Origin: CAYPLH01 sp964411505
GTDB taxonomy: Bacteria; Bacillota; Clostridia; CAYPLH01; DUMO01
Length of the DNA: 38,980 bases
Assembly: GCA_964411505.1 (NCBI GenBank)
Contig: CAYPLH010000037.1
Location: forward strand, 1 to 38,980
Direction of reading: 5' to 3'
Positions within the stretch are counted from its first letter, which is position 1. Every line of letters begins with the position of its first letter. The notes under the pieces were generated by a model. It worked only from the letters and a program-made list of their open reading frames with translations. It searched no databases and was not told the origin of the DNA. Position numbers and translations under genes: made by a program. This document shows positions 1-9,359 of the stretch, in pieces.

Positions 1-15
1 GGAGCATCCGTCGAA

Positions 16-65
16 GGGAACCATAAGGTTCCCTAGCGAAAAAAAGTGGCGAAGCACACTTTTTT
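16..65. terminator. Two adjacent hairpins, probable terminator of an upstream transcript
   Basis: Two perfect stems lie side by side. GGGAACC (16-22) pairs with GGTTCCC (27-33) around ATAA. AAAAAAGTG (40-48) pairs with CACTTTTTT (57-65) around GCGAAGCA. The second stem begins with an A-run and ends in a T-run, the usual form of a bidirectional intrinsic terminator. The gene it would end lies before the window. Confidence 0.5.
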
Positions 66-83
66 GTTGTCTAGGAAAGTGTG

Positions 84-142
84 ATGTCAATTATTTAACA
101 CTCCGGAAAAAATCTAACATCGCCTATGTCAATTAATTAACA
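84..142 (+). promoter_or_regulatory. Pair of 17-bp direct repeats upstream of the ABC operon
   Basis: ATGTCAATTATTTAACA (84-100) and ATGTCAATTAATTAACA (126-142) differ at one base and start 42 bp apart, which is four helical turns. Each is also a partial palindrome. They lie 20-80 bp upstream of a promoter candidate, where an activator would bind. That an AraC-type protein binds them is inference. Confidence 0.4.
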
Positions 143-162
143 TATTTATCAATTATCCGATA

Positions 163-191
163 TTGACCAAAAAGCATACTGCAATTAAGAT
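163..191 (+). promoter_or_regulatory. Sigma-A type promoter candidate for the ABC operon
   Basis: TTGACC (163-168) is followed by a 17-base spacer and TAAGAT (186-191), matching the housekeeping consensus at 5/6 and 4/6 positions. It lies about 135 bp before the first permease gene. The rest of 1-326 contains the hairpins and repeats listed separately and no gene. Confidence 0.4.
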
Positions 192-326
192 GTAATTAGC
201 TAGCCAAACGATCGGTACCGATACTCATTAGTCAAGCTTTTAAATGATTACTTTTATTCAAAATGGGGGTCTGTTAGATTATTCATACATCAGGCTGAGG
301 TTTTGTATAACGAGAGGGGGAACACA

Positions 327-1268
327 GTGCAAACATTAACCGGTAACTACAAAATCAAACGTAAAAGTGAATTACTCATAAAAGAGATTTTCAAAAGCAG
401 GTATTTGTATGTAATGCTGCTGCCGGTCATGACCTATTATATAGTATTCCATTATACGCCTATGTATGGGATTATAATAGCATTCAAGGACTTTCGGGCG
501 GGGCTTGGCATTATCAAGAGCCCGTGGGTAGGCTTTAAACATTTTGAGCAGTTTTTTGGTTCGTACTACTGTTGGAGAATCATTCGCAATACATTGTTAA
601 TTAATGTTTATGATCTGATTTTTGCATTTCCTGCTCCTATAATTCTTGCTCTTTCACTAAATGAGCTATGCAGCGAAAAGTATAAGAAAGTTGTGCAGAC
701 TGTAAGTTATCTGCCCCACTTTATATCTACAGTAGTAGTGGTAGGTTTTGTAGGGACTTTCTTTCGACAGGACGGGATTGTAAATAGTATACTTTCAGCA
801 ATAGGTACGGACAAGATAAGCTTTACATTAGAGCCGGGATGGTTCAGAACTCTGTTTATAGGTTCAGGTATTTGGCAAGGTATAGGTTGGGGATCGATTA
901 TATACTTAGCGGCAATATCAGGAATAGATCCACAGCTCTATGAAGCTGCTACCATAGATGGAGCAGGAAGGTTTAGGAAAATTATTCATATTACCATTCC
1001 ATCTATTATACCCACAATTATAATTCTACTGATATTCAGGTTTGGTGACATGATGTCAGTAGGGTTTGAAAAGGTATTCCTGATGTATAACCCTGCCACA
1101 TATGTGACAGCAGACGTAATTTCAACATTTGTATACAGAAGTGGTTTCGGGAACGCTCAATATAGTTATTCTACAGCAATAAGCCTTTTTAACACGATTA
1201 TTGATTTTGTGCTTTTGGTTGTTGCTAATTATTCAGCAAGAAAAATAAGTGAAAACAGCTTATGGTGA
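327..1268 (+). CDS. Carbohydrate ABC transporter permease, LplB/UgpA type
   Basis: This is one of two membrane subunits of a sugar importer of the CUT1 class. The protein, about 313 aa, is hydrophobic with about six membrane segments. Near residues 205-225 it carries the cytoplasmic EAA loop, seen as EAATIDGAGRFRKI, which docks the ATPase. The N-terminal stretch around YYIVFHYTPMYGIIIAFKDF is typical of the LplB branch, which serves complex polysaccharide fragments. The GTG at 327 was chosen because GAGAGGGGG lies 6 bases upstream; an in-frame TTG at 303 has no such site. The second permease follows after 12 bases and the binding protein after that, so the three form one operon. The substrate is unknown. 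Confidence 0.92.
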   Translation: MQTLTGNYKIKRKSELLIKEIFKSRYLYVMLLPVMTYYIVFHYTPMYGIIIAFKDFRAGLGIIKSPWVGFKHFEQFFGSYYCWRIIRNTLLINVYDLIFAFPAPIILALSLNELCSEKYKKVVQTVSYLPHFISTVVVVGFVGTFFRQDGIVNSILSAIGTDKISFTLEPGWFRTLFIGSGIWQGIGWGSIIYLAAISGIDPQLYEAATIDGAGRFRKIIHITIPSIIPTIIILLIFRFGDMMSVGFEKVFLMYNPATYVTADVISTFVYRSGFGNAQYSYSTAISLFNTIIDFVLLVVANYSARKISENSLW

Positions 1269-1280
1269 GGATGTGATTTT

Positions 1281-2174
1281 TTGTTCTATAAAAGAAGGTT
1301 TGGAGAATTTGTGTTTGATAAGTTTAATGAGCTAATGATGTTATTTTTGATAGCAGTAACACTGATACCGTTTCTTCACGTGATTTTTGCTTCATTTAGT
1401 TCATCAGCAGAGGTTTTGAAGAACAGAGGGATTTTCCTATGGCCTAGAGGGTTTAACCTTGAAGCTTATAAGTATGCACTCTCACATCCTATACTGATAC
1501 CGTCATTTTTCAACACTGTTTTTTATGCTGCTGCAGGAACCATTATAGGGTTAACTTTTGAGAGTATGGCTGCTTATGCATTTACAAAAAGAACGTTTCC
1601 GGGGAAGAAAATATTCCTGTTCGTAATTGTATTTGCCATGTTTTTTGGGGGCGGGATGATACCAAGTTACATTAATATAAAAAATTTAGGTTTGATTAAT
1701 TCAAGACTTGTTATGATCATCCCCGGCTGTATTGGCACATGGTCAATTATTGTATTGCGCACAGGGTTTAAGCAAGTGCCAATTAGTTTATCTGAATCAG
1801 CATACCTTGATGGAGCTAATGATTTTGTTATTTTGTTTAAAGTAATTCTTCCATTATCTAAAGCCATGCTTGCTGTTATAACCTTGTACAGTGTTGTTGG
1901 TTACTGGAATTCATGGTTCCCTGCACTTATCTACTTGCGTGACAGAACTAAATACCCACTGCAAATGGTTCTAAGAGAAATAGTAATTGTAGGACAAATG
2001 AATGAGATTACCAATCGTTTAGCTGAAGAACTTGTGTCATACAATAGAGCGGCAATGGAGGAGGTGATTCGGTACGCGACCATGGTACTTACCACAGGTC
2101 CGATTATTTTAGTGTATCCTTTTTTGCAAAAGTACTTTATAAAGGGTGTAATAGTGGGCTCGCTTAAAGAATGA
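1281..2174 (+). CDS. Carbohydrate ABC transporter permease, YtcP/LplC type
   Basis: This is the second membrane subunit of the importer, 297 aa with about six membrane segments. The EAA-type loop appears as ESAYLDGANDFVILFKVILP at about residues 172-191, followed by the usual NSWFPALIY segment. The start is a TTG preceded by GGTGAGG with a 10-base gap; the nearby ATG is followed at once by a stop. It is translated from the same message as the preceding permease. With no ATPase gene in the window, the complex probably uses a shared MsmX-type ATPase, as many Firmicutes CUT1 systems do; that is inference from the family. Confidence 0.92.
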   Translation: MFYKRRFGEFVFDKFNELMMLFLIAVTLIPFLHVIFASFSSSAEVLKNRGIFLWPRGFNLEAYKYALSHPILIPSFFNTVFYAAAGTIIGLTFESMAAYAFTKRTFPGKKIFLFVIVFAMFFGGGMIPSYINIKNLGLINSRLVMIIPGCIGTWSIIVLRTGFKQVPISLSESAYLDGANDFVILFKVILPLSKAMLAVITLYSVVGYWNSWFPALIYLRDRTKYPLQMVLREIVIVGQMNEITNRLAEELVSYNRAAMEEVIRYATMVLTTGPIILVYPFLQKYFIKGVIVGSLKE

Positions 2175-2243
2175 TCATAACAGCATATGTTTTGATTGTA
2201 AAAGTAAACCAAATATTTTATAATTAATTAAGGAGGCAAAAAA

Positions 2244-3953
2244 ATGAAAATGAAACTAAGGATTATAGTTTTATTAACAATTGTAGTATTTATTGTTTCA
2301 GTTATTGGAGGATGTGTAAAAACTCCTTCTGTAGATGTCACACAGCCTATTGCTGTAAATACTACTTCGCCGTCAACAGATTGGCCGGAACCAAATACTA
2401 TGCCAATAAGTAAAGAGAATATCAATCTTACTATGTTTACTGCATTTCCGGCAGGACATGCTGCTTACTTCCAATCTCTAAACGACAGTCCAAATATGAA
2501 AGCTTATGCAGAGCTTACAGGTGTAAGTGTTGACATCCAAGCGGCTCCTGGTGACAGCTATTCTGAGTTAAAGGGTATAATCTTTGCATCAGGAGAGCTG
2601 CCTGATATCGTTTTCACAGAGACTGCTCAAGAAGATGCGCTTATGTATGGTGTAAATGATAACCTTATTATTCCGATTGATGATTTGCTTGCACAGTATG
2701 GATATTATACAAATCAGTGGATCAACCAGGAGCCAGAGTTAAAGGATCAGATAAAGTCGGGTGACGGTCGTATGTATTATATGCCAAGTATTGATTTGTC
2801 GCTGGTCAGCTCACCCGGATGCGGTTATTATATCAGAGAAGAATGGCTTAATAGATATAACCTTGATCCTCCGGCTAGTATAGAGGAACTGTACAATGTC
2901 CTTTCAACATTCAAGAAAGAAGATGCTGCAGGAAACGGAAAAACTATCCCTCTTTCGGCACCTGTTCCCATATTTATTATCAACTCAATAATGGGTTCTT
3001 TTGGAGTTAAGAATTGCGTAAATGCGGATGGAATATATCAGGTTGACGGGAAAGTTAAATTTGGACCTACAGAGCCTGAATTTAAAGAAGCTTTGGCATT
3101 TCTTAATAAACTTTATAAAGAAGAATTAATTGCACAGGACTACTTATCCCATAATGTAAATATTTATTATGCAAATCTTATTGATAATGTCGGGATGACT
3201 TGGGGCTATAAAGGGAGCGGAATGAGGACTCCTTTACTATCCGCTGGTTACACCCAGGAAGAAGCAGAAAATTTATTCCGTCCTATAGCAGGTGCCAAGG
3301 GAAAGGATAATGAATACCACTGGTTCATGAGTGATGTTGGAAGAATCACCCAACCACACGGTGAGTTTATTACTTCGGCAAACAAATACCCGGTAGAAAC
3401 CATAAAGTGGATGGATTATAAGAATTCAATGGAGGGAGCATGGACTGTCGGATGCGGACCAAAAGGTGTTTCGTGGGAGATTGATAAAAATGGTGCTCCT
3501 GATTACACTGATTATATAAAAAATAATCCGGATGGATTGGAACAGGATGAAGCCTTCTTAAGGAACGGGGGTATAATATGGCTTTACACCACATTTGTTA
3601 ATATCTTGGAAAACTGCCCGAAATGGCCGTTCACACGCGAGGATTTGAATGTATATGGTCCGGAGGTTCAGTATCCTGATTCGCTTATTTCAAGATACGA
3701 GGCGAAAAATTGGCTTGATTTTGAACGCAGCAGACAGCTTCCCCCTACAGTTATTTATACTGCTGAAGAAAAAGAGGAAATTGACCTAGTACTGCAGGAT
3801 CTGAGAACTTTTGTAGAAGAAGAAGTGCACAAGATAGTTATGGGTTTGGAACCCATTAGTAAATGGGATGCAAATGTAAAACAGATGAAAGAAATAATGA
3901 ATGCAGACAGACTGGTTAAAATTCATCAGGATGCCTTTGATAGGGTTAAATAA
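2244..3953 (+). CDS. Extracellular solute-binding lipoprotein of the sugar importer
   Basis: This is the ligand-capturing subunit, anchored outside the membrane. The 569-aa protein starts with a lipoprotein signal, a hydrophobic run and a GGC lipobox with the modified cysteine at residue 24. A Thr/Ser/Pro-rich linker and a large family-1 type binding fold follow. The length is typical of LplA-like proteins, which are longer than maltose-binding proteins and bind oligosaccharides. An AAGGAGG site lies 6 bases before the ATG. It is third in the operon after the two permeases. A 7-bp inverted repeat (3974-3980 with 3998-4004) lies just after the stop but lacks a T-run, so it is a weak terminator at best. 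Confidence 0.92.
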   Translation: MKMKLRIIVLLTIVVFIVSVIGGCVKTPSVDVTQPIAVNTTSPSTDWPEPNTMPISKENINLTMFTAFPAGHAAYFQSLNDSPNMKAYAELTGVSVDIQAAPGDSYSELKGIIFASGELPDIVFTETAQEDALMYGVNDNLIIPIDDLLAQYGYYTNQWINQEPELKDQIKSGDGRMYYMPSIDLSLVSSPGCGYYIREEWLNRYNLDPPASIEELYNVLSTFKKEDAAGNGKTIPLSAPVPIFIINSIMGSFGVKNCVNADGIYQVDGKVKFGPTEPEFKEALAFLNKLYKEELIAQDYLSHNVNIYYANLIDNVGMTWGYKGSGMRTPLLSAGYTQEEAENLFRPIAGAKGKDNEYHWFMSDVGRITQPHGEFITSANKYPVETIKWMDYKNSMEGAWTVGCGPKGVSWEIDKNGAPDYTDYIKNNPDGLEQDEAFLRNGGIIWLYTTFVNILENCPKWPFTREDLNVYGPEVQYPDSLISRYEAKNWLDFERSRQLPPTVIYTAEEKEEIDLVLQDLRTFVEEEVHKIVMGLEPISKWDANVKQMKEIMNADRLVKIHQDAFDRVK

Positions 3954-4067
3954 ACTTTACTGTTATTGGCTTGAACCGGTGTAGCTATTCTCTGTGTACC
4001 GGTTGCTCGTGATAAGGCTGATGGAAAAACATATAACCTGATTAGTCGATTGAAAGGTGGTGCAAAG

Positions 4068-4108
4068 GGGTTCTAAGAAACATGCTAATGTTATGGGTCT
4101 TAGAACCC
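4068..4108 (+). promoter_or_regulatory. 11-bp hairpin overlapping the start region of the ceramidase-like gene
   Basis: GGGTTCTAAGA (4068-4078) and TCTTAGAACCC (4098-4108) are perfect reverse complements around a 19-base loop. The loop contains the upstream candidate ATG (4082), and the left arm contains part of its ribosome site. The hairpin ends 9 bases before the other candidate ATG (4118). Translational control is a possible role but is not shown. Confidence 0.45.
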
Positions 4109-5476
4109 TCTAAGAATATGAAGTTTTCAATACTTAAAGAGGATATTACTCCACACATTCCTGTTTATCTTTGTGGGTTTGCAGCAAGAGTTGATAGAAG
4201 AAGTGAAGGAGTTCATGATGCACTTTTTGCCTCAGTTGTGATATTGCAGAAGAATAAGACAGTGATTATTATTACACTGGATCTGATTGGAGGTGACAGA
4301 AGTTTTGCGTGGGGAATCAAGAAGACCATAAATGAAAGGTTTGGGATTTCTGAAGATGAAATTATTATTAACTTTTCACATACTCATTCGGCAGTCGCGG
4401 TTACCGGCGATGATGAGAGCAGAAGGGATAAGTCATACAGCTTTAATGTTTACAAAAGCCTCCCCGGTGTTGAAAACGATTTTACTGAGGATATAAAGTA
4501 CTACAATATTGTAAAAACCAAGATTATAAATATGATTGACATTGGTCTTAATAACCTTATTGATGGTGATGCTTATGTTTTAAGGGGTAGGTCTGATTTT
4601 GGTGTAAGCAGAAGGTACCCAAGTGAAAATGATGTACTCTGGAAACCATATTTTAATGAAGACTGTATGGATCCTGATCTGTACCTTATAAAACTGGTAG
4701 ATAACAATGGGCGGCTTCATGGCTTGTTATACAATTATGCCTGCCATGCTACAGCAATGAATTCAAGTAATTATCTTATCTCTGCAGATTATCCAGGAGT
4801 TGTGAGAAAAGTTCTTGAAAAGCAAAATCCTGGAATGGTTGCAGTGTTCCTGCAGGGGTGTGGAGCTGATATAAAGCCTGTTGTATCAGCGCAAGATGGT
4901 GAGTTCAAGCACTGTACTTTTGAAGAGCTGGAAGAATCAGGAGCTGCATTTGCGGCGGAAATTCAAAACTTATTAGAAAAAAGTGAAGGAGTAGATGCCA
5001 AGCTTTCTTGGAGAAAAATAAATGTTAATCTGCAAACGAAAAGTGCAGACATAAAGCTGTACTCCGAAATCTGGAGTGCCCAAAGGTGGAAAGCTATTGC
5101 TGACGATCCGGATATGCCCGAGTACATGAAGCCTTATATAAAGAAAAAAGTCGCACAGATTAATGAAGGAAATGCCAATAACTACATACCTTATAATATT
5201 TCATATTTAAGGTTGGATGACAAAACCGGTATTATTGCACTTGAGAATGAAGTTGTAAGTGATATAGGCAAAGACATCAAGAAGATTTTTGATGATGAAA
5301 GCATTATAGTACTGGGGTATTCGAACAGTGTAGGAGGTTACATACCTACAAAAAAAGTAATAAGCGATGGTGGTTATGAAAGTTTATCATTTATGGGTAT
5401 GGGATTGCCCGGGCAATTTGTGGATGAGATAGAGGATATCATTATTGGTAGAGTTGCAATTATGATTAAAGGATAG
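4082..5476 (+). CDS. Neutral/alkaline ceramidase N-terminal-fold hydrolase
   Basis: The protein matches the neutral/alkaline non-lysosomal ceramidase N-terminal family. Visible hallmarks are an opening KEDITPHIPVYLCGFAAR, a THS motif in FSHTHSAV, YACHAT with SADYPG downstream, FLQGCGADIKP, and a late GYIPTKKVISDGGYE. The His residues of the HTH and CHAT motifs are the expected zinc ligands. No signal peptide or C-terminal immunoglobulin-like domain is present, so it is probably cytoplasmic and shorter than true ceramidases. Bacterial members near sugar transporters are thought to hydrolyse amide or ester groups on imported compounds; that is inference. The ATG at 4082 has an AAGGGG site; the ATG at 4118 fits the domain start better but has no site. 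Either is possible. Confidence 0.8.
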   Translation: MLMLWVLEPSKNMKFSILKEDITPHIPVYLCGFAARVDRRSEGVHDALFASVVILQKNKTVIIITLDLIGGDRSFAWGIKKTINERFGISEDEIIINFSHTHSAVAVTGDDESRRDKSYSFNVYKSLPGVENDFTEDIKYYNIVKTKIINMIDIGLNNLIDGDAYVLRGRSDFGVSRRYPSENDVLWKPYFNEDCMDPDLYLIKLVDNNGRLHGLLYNYACHATAMNSSNYLISADYPGVVRKVLEKQNPGMVAVFLQGCGADIKPVVSAQDGEFKHCTFEELEESGAAFAAEIQNLLEKSEGVDAKLSWRKINVNLQTKSADIKLYSEIWSAQRWKAIADDPDMPEYMKPYIKKKVAQINEGNANNYIPYNISYLRLDDKTGIIALENEVVSDIGKDIKKIFDDESIIVLGYSNSVGGYIPTKKVISDGGYESLSFMGMGLPGQFVDEIEDIIIGRVAIMIKG

Positions 5477-5739
5477 GATACATGTAGGTTTTTAAATGAG
5501 CACAGCAGTATTGAAGGGTAAATGGTGTTAAGCTTAGAATTGTTACAGTTCTTAATCAACATAGTTTTACGATTGATTTGTTGTACTATTTTGTATATAC
5601 TGTAACAAAGAGTATGGTATTGCATATGGTTTAAAGAAAGACTACACAATTTGAGCGATAACTTAAAAATGCAATAAGGTACCATAAGAATAATGAGAAT
5701 AGATGGCGCTGGGTTTTTCCCAGAATGGAGATGTAAGCT

Positions 5740-7953
5740 ATGAAAAGAACATTCAAAAGAGCTATATTGTCCAAGTCGAATATAAGCCGCCCAATACTAT
5801 TTAATTATTTAAAAACAGAAGTAGCAATAATATTAATACTTTGCTTAGGAACCGGACTTATTTACTGGATACTTAATAATTCACTAAGAAATCAGATTAT
5901 TAATGTAAATAAAGTACTGCTGCAGAATACAATTAGCTCAATTGAAAAAGAGTTTTCAAACTTGAATGAAATAACAAGTCTTATAAACTCTAATCAAAGA
6001 GTGATAAAGTGTATGAATATACTTCCACACATTAAGAAAAATGCCCAAAACTATAATGCATACGAGGTCACTAAGGATTTAAATACCTATGTGTATAGTA
6101 ACAGGTTTGTAAAAGGAATTCATATATATTTCAATAATGATGTTGTTATTTCTAATGAATACAAAACAGATTTTAATTTTTATTTTGAGCACCTTGATCT
6201 ACAGGATTATGATGTTAGAAGTATGATAAGTACATTTAATCATAGGAGAATGCTGTATGTAAAGGACGAGGAAGGAAACCTACAGAAGATTTTCTATATC
6301 AATTCTCTACCTGTTGGGAGCAGGAAGATGTGGAAGGCAACAGTAGTTATTGAGATTGACTTAGATATGATACCGATTTTTCTTCAAGATAATCAGTTTA
6401 CAATGACAACAGAGACAATTTTGCTAAATTCGGAGCAAACGGTAATATCAATACATAATCCTATGGCTGGAGGATGGGAGAACACTGATGCAATTAAAAC
6501 TACAGTTAAATCAGAAACTCTTGAGTGGGAGATTGTGTCTGTTATACCTGAAACTGAATTTGAGGCTGAGTTAATGTCAATCAGAAGCACAATTATCTTC
6601 ATACTTTTGCTTTCGTTGGTTGTAGGACTAGTATTGGCAGTTTTTTCTGCTTACAAGCATTATAAACCTGTTGCAAGATTAATTGGAATAGTAAACGAGG
6701 ATAGAACGAATGTAACGAATGAGGATGTATTCAACAATATCGAAAAAAGTATTAGTACAACATTAAATGAGAATAAGGAGCTAAAACGCAAGATCCAGAG
6801 GCAGACAGAGTATTTAACTGATAGCATGGTTGAAAAATTGCTTAAGAATGAAATTGTTATGGGTAAAAGTACAGATGAAATAGTTGATTGGTCAGATATT
6901 AGCTTCAAATCTGCAAAGATTGTGGTGCTTTCTATAAAACTGCATATAAGCAACACATTCCCTATTAACTACCCGGATATTATAAGCAAGCTACAAAAGT
7001 GGCTTGAAAAGGAGCAAGATGGTTATGTTTTTTATCTGAATGAATCTAACATTTCTATCTTAGTAGAAATTATAAATAGGGAGGCGTTTAATCCCAGAGA
7101 ATTCGGAGCTAAGATTATTAACATGCTGGACAAATTAAATATTCGATCAACAGTTGGGGTTGGAGGAATACACAGTCCGGTGAAGGGCGTAAACAGGTCA
7201 TACAAAGAAGCACTTTTTTCTTTAAATACACTGCACAAGGACAAAGGTGAGGTTATTATTTATGATTCTATAAAGCATTTGGCGAAGACCAATACAAAAT
7301 ATTATTACCCTATAAGCATTGAAAAGGAGATTATCAATAATGTAAAGATAGGTAATATTGAAAGGGTTCAAGAGCTTTTAGAGGAGGTTTATAACAAAAA
7401 TTTTATGGAAATACAATTATCTGGACAGATATCTAGGATACTTATATATAACATTATAAGCACAGCTATAAAAATAATGGATGACCTTAAAATAGATCTG
7501 GAAAAGTTCGAAGATGCTAATATACTGAGACAGTTGTATAAATCTGAAATAGTTAATGATGCCTACAGCTCTTTGATTTCTGCCTACACTATCATTTGTC
7601 AGCTTATTAATGAGAATAAAAAAAGCAGTAATATTTATTTGTTCAAAAAAATTGAGAAATATCTAAATGATGAATATGAAAACCCAGGGGTTACACTTGT
7701 TATTACAGCAGATAAGTTCGATTTATCACCAAGCTACCTGTCAAGGTTTTTTAAAGAACATGCTGGGATCAATTTTAATGATTACCTGCAAAAACTACGA
7801 ATAGACAAGGCAAAGGAGATATTTAGCCAATGTGATAATGTTTTTATAGAACAGGTAGCAAATATGGTGGGTTACACTAATTCCTCTGCATTAATCAGGG
7901 CTTTTAAGAGATATGAGGGAATAACTCCTGGTGAGTACAGGTCAGGTTTATAG
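5740..7953 (+). CDS. Membrane-bound AraC-family sensor-regulator (YesS-like)
   Basis: This 737-aa one-component regulator senses outside the cell and binds DNA inside it. One membrane segment lies at about residues 26-48. An extracytoplasmic dCache-like region of about 230 residues follows, then a second membrane segment at about 283-305. A cytoplasmic linker leads to a C-terminal AraC DNA-binding domain (about 640-737) with the two helix-turn-helix units, including LSPSYLSRFFKEHAGINFND and a final KRYEGITPGEYR. Regulators of this layout commonly control the adjacent LplABC-type transporter and polysaccharide enzymes, so the ABC genes upstream and the beta-helix gene downstream are its likely targets. 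It starts at an ATG after AATGGAGATGT. Confidence 0.88.
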   Translation: MKRTFKRAILSKSNISRPILFNYLKTEVAIILILCLGTGLIYWILNNSLRNQIINVNKVLLQNTISSIEKEFSNLNEITSLINSNQRVIKCMNILPHIKKNAQNYNAYEVTKDLNTYVYSNRFVKGIHIYFNNDVVISNEYKTDFNFYFEHLDLQDYDVRSMISTFNHRRMLYVKDEEGNLQKIFYINSLPVGSRKMWKATVVIEIDLDMIPIFLQDNQFTMTTETILLNSEQTVISIHNPMAGGWENTDAIKTTVKSETLEWEIVSVIPETEFEAELMSIRSTIIFILLLSLVVGLVLAVFSAYKHYKPVARLIGIVNEDRTNVTNEDVFNNIEKSISTTLNENKELKRKIQRQTEYLTDSMVEKLLKNEIVMGKSTDEIVDWSDISFKSAKIVVLSIKLHISNTFPINYPDIISKLQKWLEKEQDGYVFYLNESNISILVEIINREAFNPREFGAKIINMLDKLNIRSTVGVGGIHSPVKGVNRSYKEALFSLNTLHKDKGEVIIYDSIKHLAKTNTKYYYPISIEKEIINNVKIGNIERVQELLEEVYNKNFMEIQLSGQISRILIYNIISTAIKIMDDLKIDLEKFEDANILRQLYKSEIVNDAYSSLISAYTIICQLINENKKSSNIYLFKKIEKYLNDEYENPGVTLVITADKFDLSPSYLSRFFKEHAGINFNDYLQKLRIDKAKEIFSQCDNVFIEQVANMVGYTNSSALIRAFKRYEGITPGEYRSGL

Positions 7954-8100
7954 AATTTTATTGGAACTTTTCCAGGTGTTAATTATTATTTTCTGATTAT
8001 TCACTAAAAGGTACATTACATAAGAAGTTTTTTAAGGTGTTAACAATTTTTTTCTGTTCTAGATAAATTAAAGTATATCAAAAAAAGGAGTTGCATTTTT

Positions 8101-9339
8101 GTGAAAAGGTTAATAAAATTACCCATTATAGTCATGCTTGCTTTTATTGGTTCAGTTTTTACAAGTTGTGGGGGTGAGGAAGGGGGAGTAGCAACACAAG
8201 ATGCGCTAACCCATATAAATCGTTCTGATTCTGCATCAGCAGGGGAAACAAAAATATATGGAGCGGATGTGAACCCGACGGGGCAGCCGATAGGAGGCGG
8301 AGAAGGCTATACCGGCGGAATAAAGAGGAGTGATTCAAAAGTGAAACACAATGTAAGTACAGCAGAGGAATTGCTCAAAGCACTAAGTATGGCACAAGCA
8401 GGGGATATCATATGGTTAGAAGGAGATGCGGAAATTGATATGACCCGCCGTTCGGTTATGATAAAAGGTGGGGTTACTTTAGCCAGTGACAGGGGGGAGA
8501 ATGGCTCACTCGGTGGTAGAATCTATCAGACTGCAGCAAGCTCGCGATTGTTTACTGTTAATGGTGAGAATGTGAGAATCACTGGCTTGCGGATTGAAGG
8601 ACCTCATAAGGAAACTAGTCCTGTGAACGCAACAGCGGTTGCCTTATATTGCCGCTATCCCAATCTTGAAATAGATAATTGTGAATTTTTCGGCTGGAGT
8701 GATGCTGCAATCGGTGTTGCCGGTTCAGTGAGTATAAGTGGCGGAGGTGCTAGTGCGAAGAATGAAAAAGAGGAGACAGGCAAAAAGCCTAACGGCAATA
8801 AGAACGGAGACACTGATGCAGGAATAAGTGATTTAGAAATGAAGGCAGGGGCCTATATCCATCATAATTATATCCATCACAATCAGGTGGAAGGTTTAGG
8901 GTATGGGATAGTGCTGTCCAGTGGAGGTGTCGCCCTTATTGAAGCCAACTATTTTGATTATTGTCGCCATGCCATCGCAGGAACAGGCTCCCCAGGAGAA
9001 GGGTACGAAGCTAGATATAACATATGCGGACCCAATTGGATATCAACTTCACCCCATAATTTCGACATGCATGGGTTTAAGACTGGTGACACAATTATTG
9101 CAGGAGATACTATAAGAATCTATAATAACACCTTCATGGGGGAGACTGATGAAATGCCTACCTGCATTGCTATCCGTGGAGTGCCAAGCAATGGAGCATA
9201 TATTTACAAAAATTGGTTTTACTTTAGTACGGATGCACCTGTATGGCAAACAGGTGGTGTAGAGAAGGTTTATGTAGAAAATAATTTAATAGGTGTAGAT
9301 AAGACATTAGTTGAAACAGGACCAATCAGGTATTACTAA
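8101..9339 (+). CDS. Beta-helix lipoprotein, possible polysaccharide lyase or hydrolase
   Basis: The 412-aa protein has a lipoprotein signal with the cysteine at residue 23 in VFTSCGG. An early GGEGYTGG region leads into repeated short strands with small and Asn residues, as in ITGLRIEG, IDNCEFFGW, YIHHNYIHHN and IEANYFDY. This is the pattern of a right-handed parallel beta-helix, the fold of pectate lyases and related enzymes. A charged low-complexity insert (about 217-245) interrupts the helix. The GTG start has AAAGGAG 10 bases upstream. It lies between the sensor-regulator and a sugar dehydrogenase, so an outer-surface role on a carbohydrate polymer is likely. The exact activity is unknown. 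Confidence 0.72.
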   Translation: MKRLIKLPIIVMLAFIGSVFTSCGGEEGGVATQDALTHINRSDSASAGETKIYGADVNPTGQPIGGGEGYTGGIKRSDSKVKHNVSTAEELLKALSMAQAGDIIWLEGDAEIDMTRRSVMIKGGVTLASDRGENGSLGGRIYQTAASSRLFTVNGENVRITGLRIEGPHKETSPVNATAVALYCRYPNLEIDNCEFFGWSDAAIGVAGSVSISGGGASAKNEKEETGKKPNGNKNGDTDAGISDLEMKAGAYIHHNYIHHNQVEGLGYGIVLSSGGVALIEANYFDYCRHAIAGTGSPGEGYEARYNICGPNWISTSPHNFDMHGFKTGDTIIAGDTIRIYNNTFMGETDEMPTCIAIRGVPSNGAYIYKNWFYFSTDAPVWQTGGVEKVYVENNLIGVDKTLVETGPIRYY

Positions 9340-9359
9340 AAGAAAGGATATGACAAATT

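Noticed and set aside
1..302. Riboswitch upstream of the ABC operon
   Set aside because: No conserved aptamer core was recognised. The region is explained by terminator-like hairpins, direct repeats and a promoter.
8921..9115. Frames inside the beta-helix gene on both strands
   Set aside because: Shadows of a well-supported gene, with no start signals.
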